43,402 nucleotides of DNA from Synechococcus sp. AG-670-A05 (lineage in GTDB: Bacteria; Cyanobacteriota; Cyanobacteriia; PCC-6307; Cyanobiaceae), in NCBI GenBank assembly GCA_003211535.1, contig QCSJ01000007.1, positions 1 through 43,402 of the forward strand, in the 5' to 3' direction. The number at the start of each line of letters is the position of its first letter. Within the stretch, counting starts at the first letter, position 1. Shown in pieces: positions 7,150 through 16,111 of the stretch. Position numbers and translations under genes: made by a program. The notes beneath the pieces were generated by a model that made no database searches, was not told the DNA's origin, and saw only the letters and a list, made by a program, of their open reading frames with translations.

Positions 7150-8553
7150 TCAATCAGCCTTGTCAAGCCTGAGAGATGAGAAATCGGCGGCACCCGATTT
7201 AGCAGCTAAAACCTTCTCAATACCCTCGAGATCTTTATCAGTAATTTTAGTCTGCATGGGGCAATGCTTTGGTCCACACATTGAGCAGAATTCTGCTTGC
7301 TTATAAATATCAGCAGGAAGAGTTTCATCATGATATTCCTTGGCCCTCTCCGGGTCTAACGATAATTCAAACTGCTTGTTCCAATCAAAGTTATAACGGG
7401 CACGGCTGAGTTCATCATCACGATCCCGGGCACCGGGGCGGTGACGTGCAATGTCTGCGGCATGGGCGGCAATTTTATATGCAATCAATCCTTCTCGCAC
7501 ATCCTCTGAATTCGGAAGCCCAAGGTGCTCCTTCGGAGTGACGTAACAGAGCATTGCTGTGCCATGCCACCCGGCCATCGCAGCACCGATCGCCGAAGTG
7601 ATGTGGTCGTAACCGGGAGCTATATCAGTAACTAGAGGACCCAACACATAGAAGGGCGCTTCACTACACTCCTCCATCTGCTTCTTCACGTTGAATTCAA
7701 TCTGATCGAGAGGCACGTGACCAGGTCCTTCGACCATCACCTGCACGTCATGCTTCCAGGCACGTCGTGTAAGTTCACCTAAAGTGTGAAGTTCAGCCAG
7801 CTGAGCTGCATCGGAGGCATCGTGCTGGCAGCCAGGGCGCAGTGAATCTCCCAGGGAGAAAGTGCAATCGTAACGCTTGAAGATTTCGCAAATGTCGTCA
7901 AAACGCGTGTAAAGGGGGTTTTGACGGTGGTGGAAGAGCATCCACTGGGCCAGAATGCCCCCACCTCTACTCACAATGCCAGTGATCCTACCCTTCACCT
8001 TGGGAAGGTGCTCAATCAGCAGGCCAGCGTGAATCGTTTGGTAATCAACCCCCTGCTGGCAATGCTTTTCGATGATGTGGAGAAAGTCATCCTCATCGAG
8101 CTTCTCGATCGAGCCGTGCACACTCTCCAGAGCCTGATAAACAGGCACCGTGCCGATAGGCACCGGTGAGGAACCGATTATGGCCGTACGGACCTCATCG
8201 AGGTTGACGCCACCAGTGGAAAGATCCATCACCGTATCAGCCCCGTACTTGACGGCCAGCTTCAACTTCTTCACCTCCTCGGCTGCATCCGAAGCGTTAG
8301 GCGATGCGCCGATATTGGCATTCACTTTGCACCTGCTGGCTATACCGATCGCCATCGGCTCCAGATTGGCGTGATTGATATTGGCCGGAATGACCATGCG
8401 GCCCCGGGCCACCTCCTCCATGATTAGCGATTCCGGTAGGTTCTCTCGCTTGGCCACATGGGCCATCTCCTCTGTGATGCCCCCCTGACGGGCGTAATGC
8501 ATCTGAGAGACATTCGCTTGGCCCTTGCGAGTTTCAACCCAGGTAGCGCGCAT
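7150..8553 (-). CDS. thiC: Phosphomethylpyrimidine synthase ThiC
   Basis: A 467-residue ThiC. It converts aminoimidazole ribotide into hydroxymethylpyrimidine phosphate, the pyrimidine half of thiamine, using a [4Fe-4S] cluster and S-adenosylmethionine. The C-terminal cluster motif CSMCGPKHC (Cys423, Cys426, Cys431; CX2CX4C) is intact, and long conserved stretches such as [16 protein letters not shown] and [10 protein letters not shown] are present. The length equals that of short ThiC forms without the plant/proteobacterial N-terminal extension. It starts with ATG, and a TPP riboswitch lies in its leader, so expression should fall when thiamine diphosphate is plentiful. It is convergent with the sugar cluster and divergent from a methyltransferase gene. 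Confidence 0.97.
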   Translation of the reverse strand: MRATWVETRKGQANVSQMHYARQGGITEEMAHVAKRENLPESLIMEEVARGRMVIPANINHANLEPMAIGIASRCKVNANIGASPNASDAAEEVKKLKLAVKYGADTVMDLSTGGVNLDEVRTAIIGSSPVPIGTVPVYQALESVHGSIEKLDEDDFLHIIEKHCQQGVDYQTIHAGLLIEHLPKVKGRITGIVSRGGGILAQWMLFHHRQNPLYTRFDDICEIFKRYDCTFSLGDSLRPGCQHDASDAAQLAELHTLGELTRRAWKHDVQVMVEGPGHVPLDQIEFNVKKQMEECSEAPFYVLGPLVTDIAPGYDHITSAIGAAMAGWHGTAMLCYVTPKEHLGLPNSEDVREGLIAYKIAAHAADIARHRPGARDRDDELSRARYNFDWNKQFELSLDPERAKEYHDETLPADIYKQAEFCSMCGPKHCPMQTKITDKDLEGIEKVLAAKSGAADFSSLRLDKAD

Positions 8554-8609
8554 GGTCTAAAAAGCAACGATTAGACCAGAGGTCGACTAATCAGCCGCAG
8601 ATCACGCTC

Positions 8610-8704
8610 TAGCACTTCCCTACGCCGGAATAACCCGGGATCAGGTTCGGAGGGTGTGATCTCAGTCCGAGACATGGTTGAAGACCCGGACACCCCTAGT
8701 GACT
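8610..8704 (-). promoter_or_regulatory. TPP (THI-box) riboswitch in the thiC leader
   Basis: Read on the minus strand, the leader contains ACTAGGGGTGTCC, then GGACTGAGATCACACCC, then GAACCTGATCCCGGGTTA and TCCGGCGTAGGGA. These are the core parts of the thiamine-diphosphate aptamer, including CUGAGA and ACCUGAUC. The closing P1 stem is formed by CACT near 8699 and AGTG near 8613. The distance to the thiC ATG is about 57 bases, enough for an expression platform that hides the ribosome site or forms a terminator; I did not resolve which. Confidence 0.95.
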
Positions 8705-8798
8705 TTCAAACGCTAGCAAGCGTCTCGCAAGTGGGGTATCAAGCAGTGAAACAAAGGATCTGAGAAAATCCTGACTGTAATCCTGGAACCAAATAGCT

Positions 8799-9506
8799 GT
8801 GCTCCGCCTCAATGCCTCATCGCTCAGCCGAGCCTTCGGGCAACAACTGCTGGATGAAGGTGCCCACCTGAAACCCGTCTTCGAACAGCAGCTTCTGCCA
8901 GTGATCAGCGCGCGCCTGCTCGATCCCAGCCTTCAACGCAGCAATTCGGGCAGCATTGGCTTGGGCAGCGCCCTAAGTCTATTTCTGGCTTCCCACCGTA
9001 GAGCTCCCAAGTTGATTGCCGAGGTGGGTACCTATATCGGCAACAGTGCCGCTGCCATGGGTTGTGGTGCCGGGGTGGCCCAACAAGCCGTTCAGCTAAT
9101 TACCTGCGACATGAATCCCTGCACCCAACTACCGTTTAAAGGGTTGAACTTGCCGGAGGGGAGCAAAGCCCAAGTCGTGCAAGGGACTAGCACCAACATG
9201 TTCGAGTTCCTCACCTCCAAAGGAGCCAAAATCGACATGCTCCATATTGACGGTCGTCTGATGAAAAATGACCTCAAGTTGTTGAGCCAACTTCTTAATC
9301 CAGACACATTGATAGCTCTTGACGACTGCGAGGGAGATGAGAAGGGGCACATGAACTTAGATCTCCTCAGGCGCACCGGGCTTATTCAAAACTACGTCTA
9401 CGTGGAACCCTTCCCGAGGGAACTCTTCCATCGTTGGGGATTGGAAACACGCTCTGTCACAGGATTCCTGTTACCTCAGATTTCGATCAATTTCACCAGA
9501 CAATGA
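8799..9506 (+). CDS. Class I SAM-dependent methyltransferase (Methyltransf_24-like)
   Basis: A 235-residue protein with a Rossmann methyltransferase signature: LIAEVGTYIGNSAAAM (about 72-87) is motif I binding S-adenosylmethionine, ITCDMNP carries the acidic residue after strand 2, and IDMLHIDG followed by LIALDDCEGDEKGH (about 170-185) resembles the metal-dependent O-methyltransferase-like Methyltransf_24 family. The only start that gives the full N-terminus is GTG at 8799. It lies divergent from thiC and ends 8 bases before the convergent HEAT-repeat gene. The substrate is not predictable. It is GC-rich like its core neighbours. Confidence 0.75.
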   Translation: MLRLNASSLSRAFGQQLLDEGAHLKPVFEQQLLPVISARLLDPSLQRSNSGSIGLGSALSLFLASHRRAPKLIAEVGTYIGNSAAAMGCGAGVAQQAVQLITCDMNPCTQLPFKGLNLPEGSKAQVVQGTSTNMFEFLTSKGAKIDMLHIDGRLMKNDLKLLSQLLNPDTLIALDDCEGDEKGHMNLDLLRRTGLIQNYVYVEPFPRELFHRWGLETRSVTGFLLPQISINFTRQ

Positions 9507-9514
9507 GGGAAGGC

Positions 9515-10129
9515 TCAGTCCCGCTGCAACCCGTTCAGCACCGCGGCCACCACTCGATGATCGCTGTCTTGCTGCAGTGGTTGCAACAAGCCTCTGGCCT
9601 GCACCGCGATGGGGTCGGTGCCCCCCTCCCGAACGATCCGACTGAGGATTTCAGCTCCACTCACCCGCACCGTTCCATCGGCATTGGCAATGGCCATGGT
9701 CGCCAACTCCAGCAACCAATCCAGTTCAATATCGGGCTGTTCCGCCAGGGCGGAGAGGATGCTGCAGCGCACCAACCAGGCGGCATCGGCTTCAAAGGCC
9801 GAACGCAGCAAAGGCCAAGCCCGCTCGACCCCGTAGCTTGCCAAAGCATTGGCTGCCTCAGCCCGAACATTAGGGTCTTCATCGGCTGTGATCAACGCAC
9901 TCAGTACGTTCCAACCCTGCTCGGTTCGCTTATAACCCAGTCCGCTGCAACTCAAGGAGCGCACTAGAAAGGGCTTTTGCTGCGTCCCCAGCACCAGCAA
10001 CGGCACCGCCTCAGCGTCCGAAAAATGGCGGAGCTGTGTGATCGCTGGCATCGCCTTCACCGGATCCCCACTGGCAATGGCCTGACGCACCGCCTCAAGA
10101 TCAGGACTTTGCGGATCGGTCTCACTCAT
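9515..10129 (-). CDS. HEAT-repeat protein (PBS lyase/NblB-like repeats)
   Basis: 204 residues built from alpha-helical HEAT-like repeats: units such as DPNVRAEAANALASYG and AWLVRCSILSALAEQP recur about every 30 residues between residues 60 and 190. In cyanobacteria such repeats occur in phycobilin lyases and NblB-type proteins, but also in general scaffold proteins, so I do not assign lyase activity. The ATG at 10129 is preferred; the frame stays open further upstream but would overlap the neighbouring gene. The start overlaps the stop of the small membrane-protein gene by 8 bp, which suggests translational coupling within a leftward operon starting at ruvB. Confidence 0.75.
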   Translation of the reverse strand: MSETDPQSPDLEAVRQAIASGDPVKAMPAITQLRHFSDAEAVPLLVLGTQQKPFLVRSLSCSGLGYKRTEQGWNVLSALITADEDPNVRAEAANALASYGVERAWPLLRSAFEADAAWLVRCSILSALAEQPDIELDWLLELATMAIANADGTVRVSGAEILSRIVREGGTDPIAVQARGLLQPLQQDSDHRVVAAVLNGLQRD

Positions 10130-10352
10130 GGGTTGCTGGCGGGGTGCGCGACTGTTGAAGATCTGCCAACAGCCTGGCGCGGCTTCGTTGCCGACCGAGA
10201 GCACTGCTGATGATCAGTCCCGATCCCACTAACACGGCAGGCAGCACCTGCACTCTGTCCTTGCCCTGACGCTGCTGGGTTGACAACAGGGCAAGCAGGA
10301 TCAGCATCGGTGCCCCGAGGGAAACCCAGATCACCGCGCGATATTGGTTCAT
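10122..10352 (-). CDS. Small two-helix membrane protein of unknown function
   Basis: 76 residues. One hydrophobic segment runs over about residues 7-23 (WVSLGAPMLILLALLS) and a second over about 36-51 (VLPAVLVGSGLIISSAL), with a basic, Arg-rich tail. This predicts a small inner-membrane hairpin. It resembles the small cyanobacterial proteins grouped as DUF3188 (recalled, unverified). The ATG overlaps the stop of the amidohydrolase gene as ATGA, which fixes the start, and the 3' end overlaps the HEAT-repeat gene. No function can be given. Confidence 0.7.
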   Translation of the reverse strand: MNQYRAVIWVSLGAPMLILLALLSTQQRQGKDRVQVLPAVLVGSGLIISSALGRQRSRARLLADLQQSRTPPATHE

Positions 10353-11530
10353 GCAGATGTGTTTTCCGTGATCCACGCCAGCAAGGTGGCCGTTAGAACC
10401 GCAATGCCAACACCGAGGGCGTCTTCCTCCAGCGCAAAAGCTCCGTTATGTAGCGGCGCACACCCATCAGGCCCAGCCACCCCCAGCCGCACCATCATTC
10501 CTGGCACGTCCCGAAGCAACTCAGCAAAGTCTTCGGCCCCCAGGGAGGGTTGCTCGATCGGCAACACCTTGTCGCGGCCCAGACACTTCACCGCACAGCG
10601 TTCCAGCAAGGTGGTGAGCTGCGGGTCGTTGTGCACCGGTGGCGCAATGGAGCGGTAGTTCACCACTGCCGTGCCGCCTCCACTGGCACAGATCCCCTGC
10701 ACCATCTCATCAATCCAGGCCGGCAGCTGAGCGTGTTGCTGCACATCCAGACAGCGCACCGTGCCCAGCAAGCGCACTTGATCGGCAATCACGTTGAAGG
10801 CACGACCTCCCTCCACCTTGCCGAAACTGATCACCACCGGCTGTAACGCATCCAAACGACGGGCGATTGTCTGCTGTAGCTCCGTGATCACCCGGGCTGC
10901 CAGCCAAACAGCATCCACCGACTGATGGGGACGAGCACCATGGCCACTCTGCCCCTGAACGAAGATCTCCAGCTCGCCAGCTGCCGCAGTGAGACAGCCC
11001 CGCCGGATCCCCACCGTGCCCACCGGCAGGTTGGGTAACACATGCATGCCAAACAACGCGTCGAGGCCTTCCACCGCCCCCGCGTCCCGCATCCACACCG
11101 CCCCCTGGGCCAACTCTTCGGCTGGTTGAAACAGCAAGCGCACCCTGGCACCCAAACAAGGCTCCTGGGCCAGTAACCGCGCAACCCCCAGACCTGTGCA
11201 AGTGTGCAGATCATGGCCGCAGGCATGCATCAGCCCCTGACGGGTGGAGGCATAGGTCAGCCCGGTGCGCTCCTCCACCGGCAGAGCGTCCATATCCAAC
11301 CGAAGCCCCACCGTGGGGCCTCGATCAGGCCCTAATTCGGCCACCACGCCAGTGCGGCCAACTCCCTCACGGACACACCAACCCAGCTTACGCAGTTCGC
11401 CGGCGACCAGGGCGGCGGTCTGGTGTTCCTCGCCGCTGAGTTCAGGGTGGGCATGCAGATGCCGGCGCAGCTCCAGCAGCTCAGGCAGTTCACTGCTGAG
11501 TCGATCGAAAAGGGACGCCGCTTGGGTCAT
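10349..11530 (-). CDS. M20-family amidohydrolase/aminoacylase
   Basis: A 393-residue metallohydrolase of the M20D type (hippurate hydrolase, N-acyl-L-amino acid or IAA-amino acid amidohydrolase). Metal-binding features are visible: RLDMDALP (Asp79), MHACGHDLHT (Cys104, His106), QPAEE (Glu138/139), GMHVLPNLP (His163), and a final His in PLHNGAF near the C-terminus. The central dimerisation domain is indicated by GQSGHGARPHQSVD. It hydrolyses an amide bond of an N-acyl amino acid in the cytosol; the acyl donor is unknown. It sits between a TPR gene (one-base gap) and a small membrane-protein gene (ATGA overlap). Confidence 0.9.
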   Translation of the reverse strand: MTQAASLFDRLSSELPELLELRRHLHAHPELSGEEHQTAALVAGELRKLGWCVREGVGRTGVVAELGPDRGPTVGLRLDMDALPVEERTGLTYASTRQGLMHACGHDLHTCTGLGVARLLAQEPCLGARVRLLFQPAEELAQGAVWMRDAGAVEGLDALFGMHVLPNLPVGTVGIRRGCLTAAAGELEIFVQGQSGHGARPHQSVDAVWLAARVITELQQTIARRLDALQPVVISFGKVEGGRAFNVIADQVRLLGTVRCLDVQQHAQLPAWIDEMVQGICASGGGTAVVNYRSIAPPVHNDPQLTTLLERCAVKCLGRDKVLPIEQPSLGAEDFAELLRDVPGMMVRLGVAGPDGCAPLHNGAFALEEDALGVGIAVLTATLLAWITENTSA

Positions 11531-11531
11531 C

Positions 11532-12296
11532 TCAAGACGCCTCCAAGGCCAGGAACGTCATCAGATCCGCCGTCGGCTGCGGTGGCCAGCGGCGCACCTG
11601 CTGCAGCCAGTCTGCCTGGCGGTAACGCTGATCCAGCCCCGCCGCAGCGGCCCAGTGGCTTTCGGCTTCACCTCTCGATCCAGAGCGCCAGAGCAGGCCG
11701 CTGAGGGCCGCCCGAGCATCAGCAAATAAGGGATAGCGACGGATCAGTTTGCGCAATTCCGCCTCCGCCCAATCTAGATCTCCCGCTTGCCAAGCCGCCA
11801 GTGCCTCGCTGGAGCGGGCCATGGCGAAGCCGGGGCGGGCGAGGGCTGCTTGGCCGTAGAGCACCCGTGCTTCAGGCCAGTCCCCTTGCGAGCCGCGCAC
11901 ATTGGCCAGGTTGTAGAGGGCTGAGGCGTCCTGCGGATCGCGCTCCAGTATCCAGATATAGTCGTCCGCTGCAGCGGACCAGTCCTGAAGCGCCTCCTCT
12001 GCCGTGCCCCGGTTCAGATGCGGGTCGATTTCCTCTGGCGCCAGAGCAATAGAGGCGCTCTGGTCTTTGATCGCTCCTGGAAGATCCCCAAGGGCAAGAC
12101 GAACATTGCCGCGGTTGCTCAGAGCAGCTGCATCCTTGGGGACCTGCTCCAGAAAGCGGTCCCAGAGGGGCAACGCTTCCACAAAATTCCCTTCACGGCT
12201 TGCCATTAGAGCCTGTTCGTAGAGCCCCTGCAGCTCAAGGGCATGCGCCGGAAGCACCATCAGCAGACTCAGCAACAGCACTAAAAGCCGGTTCAT
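11532..12296 (-). CDS. Secreted TPR-repeat protein
   Basis: 254 residues. The N-terminus is a signal peptide (hydrophobic stretch about 3-17, ending PAHALE), predicting export to the periplasm or thylakoid lumen. The body contains several tetratricopeptide repeats, with recognisable units such as [20 protein letters not shown] and [20 protein letters not shown] spaced by 34 residues. TPRs act as protein-protein adaptors; no catalytic motif is seen. The start ATG overlaps the ruvB stop by 4 bp, so the two are translated together. The partner is unknown. Confidence 0.85.
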   Translation of the reverse strand: MNRLLVLLLSLLMVLPAHALELQGLYEQALMASREGNFVEALPLWDRFLEQVPKDAAALSNRGNVRLALGDLPGAIKDQSASIALAPEEIDPHLNRGTAEEALQDWSAAADDYIWILERDPQDASALYNLANVRGSQGDWPEARVLYGQAALARPGFAMARSSEALAAWQAGDLDWAEAELRKLIRRYPLFADARAALSGLLWRSGSRGEAESHWAAAAGLDQRYRQADWLQQVRRWPPQPTADLMTFLALEAS

Positions 12297-13339
12297 GCCG
12301 CCTTCGCCAGATGACTGCGGGCCGCATCCGTAACCATCCGGCCGCGGGGGGTGCGCATCAGCAACCCCTGCTGCAGCAAAAACGGCTCCACCACGGTCTC
12401 CAAAGTGACGGGGTCATCGCCAAGGGCCGCAGCCAGAGTCTCCAGGCCCACCGGGCCGCCACCGTGATGCTCGATCAGCAGTTGCAACAAGCGCCGATCG
12501 CTGGCATCGAGGCCGCGATGGTCGACCCGGTGCAGGCTCAGGGCCTCTCCCACCAGGGCCTGATCAATGGCACTACCGCCACCGCCGCGGACGCTGGCCA
12601 CATCCCGCACCCGGCGCAGCAACCGGTTGGCAATCCGGGGCGTGCCGCGACAGGAGGCCGCAATGCTGCTGAGGGCCTCCGGCGTAAGTGTCAAACCTAT
12701 CAGCCCAGCAGTCCGCTCAACGATCGCTTTCAGATCGTCCAGGCCGTAGAACTCAAGCCGCTGGATCAGTCCGAACCGATCCCGTAGAGGGGAGCTCAGC
12801 GATCCCGCGCGGGTAGTGGCCCCCACCAGGGTGAAGGGCGGCAAGTCGAGGGACCGGGTCCGCGCCGTGGTGCCCTTGCCAACGGCGAGATCGAGGCGAC
12901 GGTCTTCCATTGCTGGGTAGAGCAACTCCTCCGCCACCCGACTCAGGCGATGAATCTCATCAATGAACAGCAGGTCGCGGGGCTGCAGGTTGACCAACAG
13001 ACCAACGATGTCGCGCGGGCGTTCCAGGGCCGGTGCACTGGTGACCTTGCACTGCACTCCCATCTCTTCGGCCAAGACCATGGCCATGGTGGTTTTGCCC
13101 AAGCCCGGCGGACCGTAAAACAGCACATGATCAAGGGCATCCCCGCGACCCAGCGCCGCTTCTACCGCAATTCCCAGCACTTGCTTGAGCTCGGTCTGAC
13201 CGATGTAGTCGTCCAGGCACTGGGGCCGAAGCTTGTCTTCTGGACGGGTCACCACATCTTCAAGGGCCGGCTGAGGGTCCACCAGCGCTTCAGAGCGGCT
13301 TGGTGGCTTGCGACCGGAGCTAGAGGAGACAATCGCCAT
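12293..13339 (-). CDS. ruvB: Holliday junction branch migration ATPase RuvB
   Basis: A 348-residue AAA+ helicase motor of the RuvAB complex that drives Holliday-junction branch migration during recombination. Walker A is GPPGLGKTT (76-84), Walker B lies in [10 protein letters not shown], sensor 1 in [20 protein letters not shown], and the winged-helix C-terminus in [15 protein letters not shown]. The start is ATG 13339 (MAIVSSSSG); the frame is open further upstream but that part would run into the divergent smpB and is not RuvB-like. The gap to smpB is 50 bp and must hold both promoters. Confidence 0.97.
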   Translation of the reverse strand: MAIVSSSSGRKPPSRSEALVDPQPALEDVVTRPEDKLRPQCLDDYIGQTELKQVLGIAVEAALGRGDALDHVLFYGPPGLGKTTMAMVLAEEMGVQCKVTSAPALERPRDIVGLLVNLQPRDLLFIDEIHRLSRVAEELLYPAMEDRRLDLAVGKGTTARTRSLDLPPFTLVGATTRAGSLSSPLRDRFGLIQRLEFYGLDDLKAIVERTAGLIGLTLTPEALSSIAASCRGTPRIANRLLRRVRDVASVRGGGGSAIDQALVGEALSLHRVDHRGLDASDRRLLQLLIEHHGGGPVGLETLAAALGDDPVTLETVVEPFLLQQGLLMRTPRGRMVTDAARSHLAKAA

Positions 13340-13389
13340 ATGGGCAGGGTACCCAGACCTGGATAGGGTCGGAAGACGCAGCGGCAGCC

Positions 13390-13890
13390 ATGGCCAAAGG
13401 AGGAGCGAAAAAAGCAGCCAAAGCCGCAGCACGGACCGCTGCCAATCGAATGCTGGCGGACAACCGTCAGGCCCGGCACCAATACGAGATCCTTGAAACC
13501 CTGGAAACCGGAATCGAACTAGTGGGCACCGAGGTGAAATCGATCCGCAACGGCAAAGCCAACCTGCGCGATGGCTTCTGCCTGATCCGCAATGGGGAAC
13601 TGCAGTTGCACAACGTGCATATCTCACTCCACACCCACGCCAGCACCTACTTCAACCACGACCCACTGCGCACCCGCAAACTACTGGCCCATCGCCGTGA
13701 GATCGACAAGCTGAGCGGTTTGGTGGACCACAAAGGGCTCACGCTGATCCCCCTCAACATTCACCTCAAGGGGTCCTGGATCAAACTCACCATCGGATTG
13801 GGAAAAGGCCGCAAGCTGCATGACAAACGAGCTGCTGAGAAGGAGAAGCAATCGAAGAAAGAAGTTAAAGCCGCCCTTGCTCGCTATTAA
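13390..13890 (+). CDS. smpB: SsrA (tmRNA)-binding protein SmpB
   Basis: A 166-residue SmpB, the partner of tmRNA in rescuing stalled ribosomes. The family core is clear: [38 protein letters not shown], and a C-terminal basic tail with [13 protein letters not shown] that enters the ribosomal mRNA channel. The N-terminus adds an Ala/Lys-rich stretch (about residues 2-20), slightly longer than many bacterial SmpB. ATG 13390 is preceded only by the 50-bp gap shared with ruvB. I did not recognise ssrA itself in the window. Confidence 0.97.
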   Translation: MAKGGAKKAAKAAARTAANRMLADNRQARHQYEILETLETGIELVGTEVKSIRNGKANLRDGFCLIRNGELQLHNVHISLHTHASTYFNHDPLRTRKLLAHRREIDKLSGLVDHKGLTLIPLNIHLKGSWIKLTIGLGKGRKLHDKRAAEKEKQSKKEVKAALARY

Positions 13891-13904
13891 AAGAAGTCAA
13901 TTTA

Positions 13905-15005
13905 ATGCCGAATCAACAACCAACAGCCATCATTCTCACCCCATATCTGGGATTGCACAAGGAAGTGTCCCAGGAAATTTTAAGTGGCAGGACTTCAACC
14001 GCTTCAGATAAATTGCAGGCAAAACCACTAATTGAAAGCCTAATCAGGCTGGGATATAAAACAAGAGCTCTATCATTAAACAAAAACTTCCAATTAATTG
14101 ACTTTGAAGAGCTCCGCCATCCGGAAATCTGCTTTGTGAGCAAATTACGCAGCCATCCGACAGAAGATGAAAATTTATACGCAATGTTTCATCAGTCTTG
14201 CATCCTAAACTTAAAGCGTAATGGCACGAAAATAGCAGTTCTCTATTCGGACAATTTAGCCGGCAAGGATACACCTGATGGAGAACTCTATAAAAATGTT
14301 TTGTTTTTAAGTGACGCGATCATTTCGCCAAGCCCTATTCTGATCGATCATGCCAAGAAATGGACATCACCGAAGGCATTGACAGCAGTCATCAAGGATC
14401 CATGCCTAATTCCTGAAAGACCATTTATACATCTTTCACCGAACGACATCTGTCATGTGCTGTGGTTTGGCAACAATAGCAACATTAAATATCTCCGTTC
14501 CACTCTCTCTCCCCTGCTCGTCAACTCGCCAAAGCAGCAAAAATATCAGCTTACATTTTTAGCCACGGCTAAGGGGCTAAAAGATATTGGTTCAATTTTA
14601 TCAGAAATAAATGTCTTACCCAGCTGGAACTTCAGGTTAATCGAGTGGAAATACAACAATCAGCCGAAGCAATTGACCGATGAACTTTCTGCAGCTCACA
14701 TCACTTTTATCCCTTCAGATCCGTCCGATCCTAATAAAAGTGGTGTCTCACACAACCGTTTAACAGATTCGATTCAGTCAGGCTGCATTGCTGTCGCAAG
14801 TCCCATGAATTCATATCTGGAACTCGCCAAAGTAAGCTTGCTTGGTGACGATCTATCTCAACTGTTTAACAATGCAGTTATCGAATACAATAGACTTTGT
14901 CAAAAATATACTTCATTACGCCAGGCATGTCTAAGACCTTTTCAGCCTCAAGAAAACTACGACGCCTGGAAAAAAATTATTAGCGCAATACAACAGATGG
15001 CTTGA
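13905..15005 (+). CDS. Glycosyltransferase-like protein (GT-B fold), AT-rich
   Basis: A 366-residue protein without transmembrane segments or signal peptide. It has GT-B-like features: an N-terminal segment with LIESLIRLGYKTRALSL, ISPSPILIDHAKKW in the middle, VLWFGNNSNIKYL at the start of a second Rossmann half, and near the end FIPSDPSDPNKSGVSHNRL and AVASPMNSYLE, resembling the donor-binding region of retaining glycosyltransferases. I did not see a clear GT4 E-x7-E motif, so the family is tentative. Base composition is clearly more AT-rich than smpB and the following gene, and it begins 14 bp after smpB. It looks like a recently inserted surface-sugar gene. Confidence 0.6.
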   Translation: MPNQQPTAIILTPYLGLHKEVSQEILSGRTSTASDKLQAKPLIESLIRLGYKTRALSLNKNFQLIDFEELRHPEICFVSKLRSHPTEDENLYAMFHQSCILNLKRNGTKIAVLYSDNLAGKDTPDGELYKNVLFLSDAIISPSPILIDHAKKWTSPKALTAVIKDPCLIPERPFIHLSPNDICHVLWFGNNSNIKYLRSTLSPLLVNSPKQQKYQLTFLATAKGLKDIGSILSEINVLPSWNFRLIEWKYNNQPKQLTDELSAAHITFIPSDPSDPNKSGVSHNRLTDSIQSGCIAVASPMNSYLELAKVSLLGDDLSQLFNNAVIEYNRLCQKYTSLRQACLRPFQPQENYDAWKKIISAIQQMA

Positions 15006-15046
15006 AATTTTTGACAATTTATTGCTATCTAGATTTTTTCTATTTC

Positions 15047-16000
15047 CTAAATCGCGTTCGTCGTATTTCCGCCTACTTGCAAAGAAAAAATTAATCTCCC
15101 GGAAGCCACACCATCGTTCGTCAACAGCAGCTTCAAAGGCGAAGAAAAGCCTGATTCAAGCCTAATAGCCCTCAGAGGACCACGTTTTTCAAGCAATGTT
15201 CCGTCAGCTCTAAACAACGACATTTGCATCAATGGCGTTCCATCAAGAGCCAGCGAAAGATTCTGCTGGGGTGGAACAGACAATGCCACCACTATTGAGC
15301 TCTTCGCCGGCATCCGTAGAAAACGATTCACCACCTCACCGGACTGTGCTTCGACAGTTTTAACTTGAAGATCATCCAACGTACGCATCGCCTTAGCGAT
15401 CCAGAACTGTAGGAACGGTTCGTTCGGCGAAGCACCCAACAACCGTTCCAGCACCAAGGGGTGGATGCCCTGATCGGTGAGCCGACGCGATGACCTACGC
15501 CAGTCAGAGTCGCTTAACGAGCCAAGCCGCGCTCGTAGCGAGGGGGGTAGCTGTTCCACCCGTGCCAGCAAGTCTTGTGCCAGATCGGCCCAGGTCCGCC
15601 GCAACCCGGTGTCCTCCAGCGCATCGGAAGGGAGACGCCCTGATCGGTCCGGATGCTGCTTCAGGAACGTGCTGTCCACAAACATGAGGAACCAGGTCCG
15701 ATCCACCTGGAGGGCCCGCAGACGGCTCAACAGCAGCTCGCGTTGCTGAAGAGCACTCTTTGATGGAACACTGCCGCGGAAGGTCCGTTCAGAACGGGAT
15801 GCCGTTAAGCGCTGAACACGATCATCGCGAGACAGCGCGAACCATCCGATAACCGTGCCAACAACCGTTGAAAGCACCAGCGCAAAGACCACAGGAACAA
15901 GCCCCCCTTCGGACCGTTGGTCCCGTTTTTCAGCGCGTGTCAACTGCCGTTGGTCTGCCGGCATCTCCTTCTTTGCCCCCTCAAGACCAATCTCGCCCAT
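15047..16000 (-). CDS. Membrane-anchored protein of unknown function
   Basis: 317 residues. A polar, charged N-terminus (about 1-33) is followed by one transmembrane helix (about 34-55, LVPVVFALVLSTVVGTVIGW) and a large extracytoplasmic part. The external region has a helical section with many Arg/Leu residues (about 80-200) and a beta-rich C-terminus containing SSIVVALSVPPQQNLSLALD that could be a beta-sandwich domain. I do not recognise the family. It is divergent from egtB with a 111-bp gap and has the GC-rich composition of the core genome. Confidence 0.75.
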   Translation of the reverse strand: MGEIGLEGAKKEMPADQRQLTRAEKRDQRSEGGLVPVVFALVLSTVVGTVIGWFALSRDDRVQRLTASRSERTFRGSVPSKSALQQRELLLSRLRALQVDRTWFLMFVDSTFLKQHPDRSGRLPSDALEDTGLRRTWADLAQDLLARVEQLPPSLRARLGSLSDSDWRRSSRRLTDQGIHPLVLERLLGASPNEPFLQFWIAKAMRTLDDLQVKTVEAQSGEVVNRFLRMPAKSSIVVALSVPPQQNLSLALDGTPLMQMSLFRADGTLLEKRGPLRAIRLESGFSSPLKLLLTNDGVASGRLIFSLQVGGNTTNAI

Positions 16001-16111
16001 TCAAGACACATCGACTGAGCACCACCAAACCAATCTGTTGGCATAGGAGCAGGTGATCCACAAACGCAATCGGGCCTCTAGCGTCCGCCCAAGATCAGCC
16101 TGAGAGCAATT

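Noticed and set aside
3396-8704. A functional link between the ThDP enzyme pair and the nearby thiC riboswitch
   Set aside because: The genes are convergent, differ sharply in composition and thiC is core; closeness is most likely coincidence.
13340-13627. An N-terminal extension of RuvB
   Set aside because: It is antisense to smpB and unlike RuvB; ATG 13339 gives the normal N-terminus.
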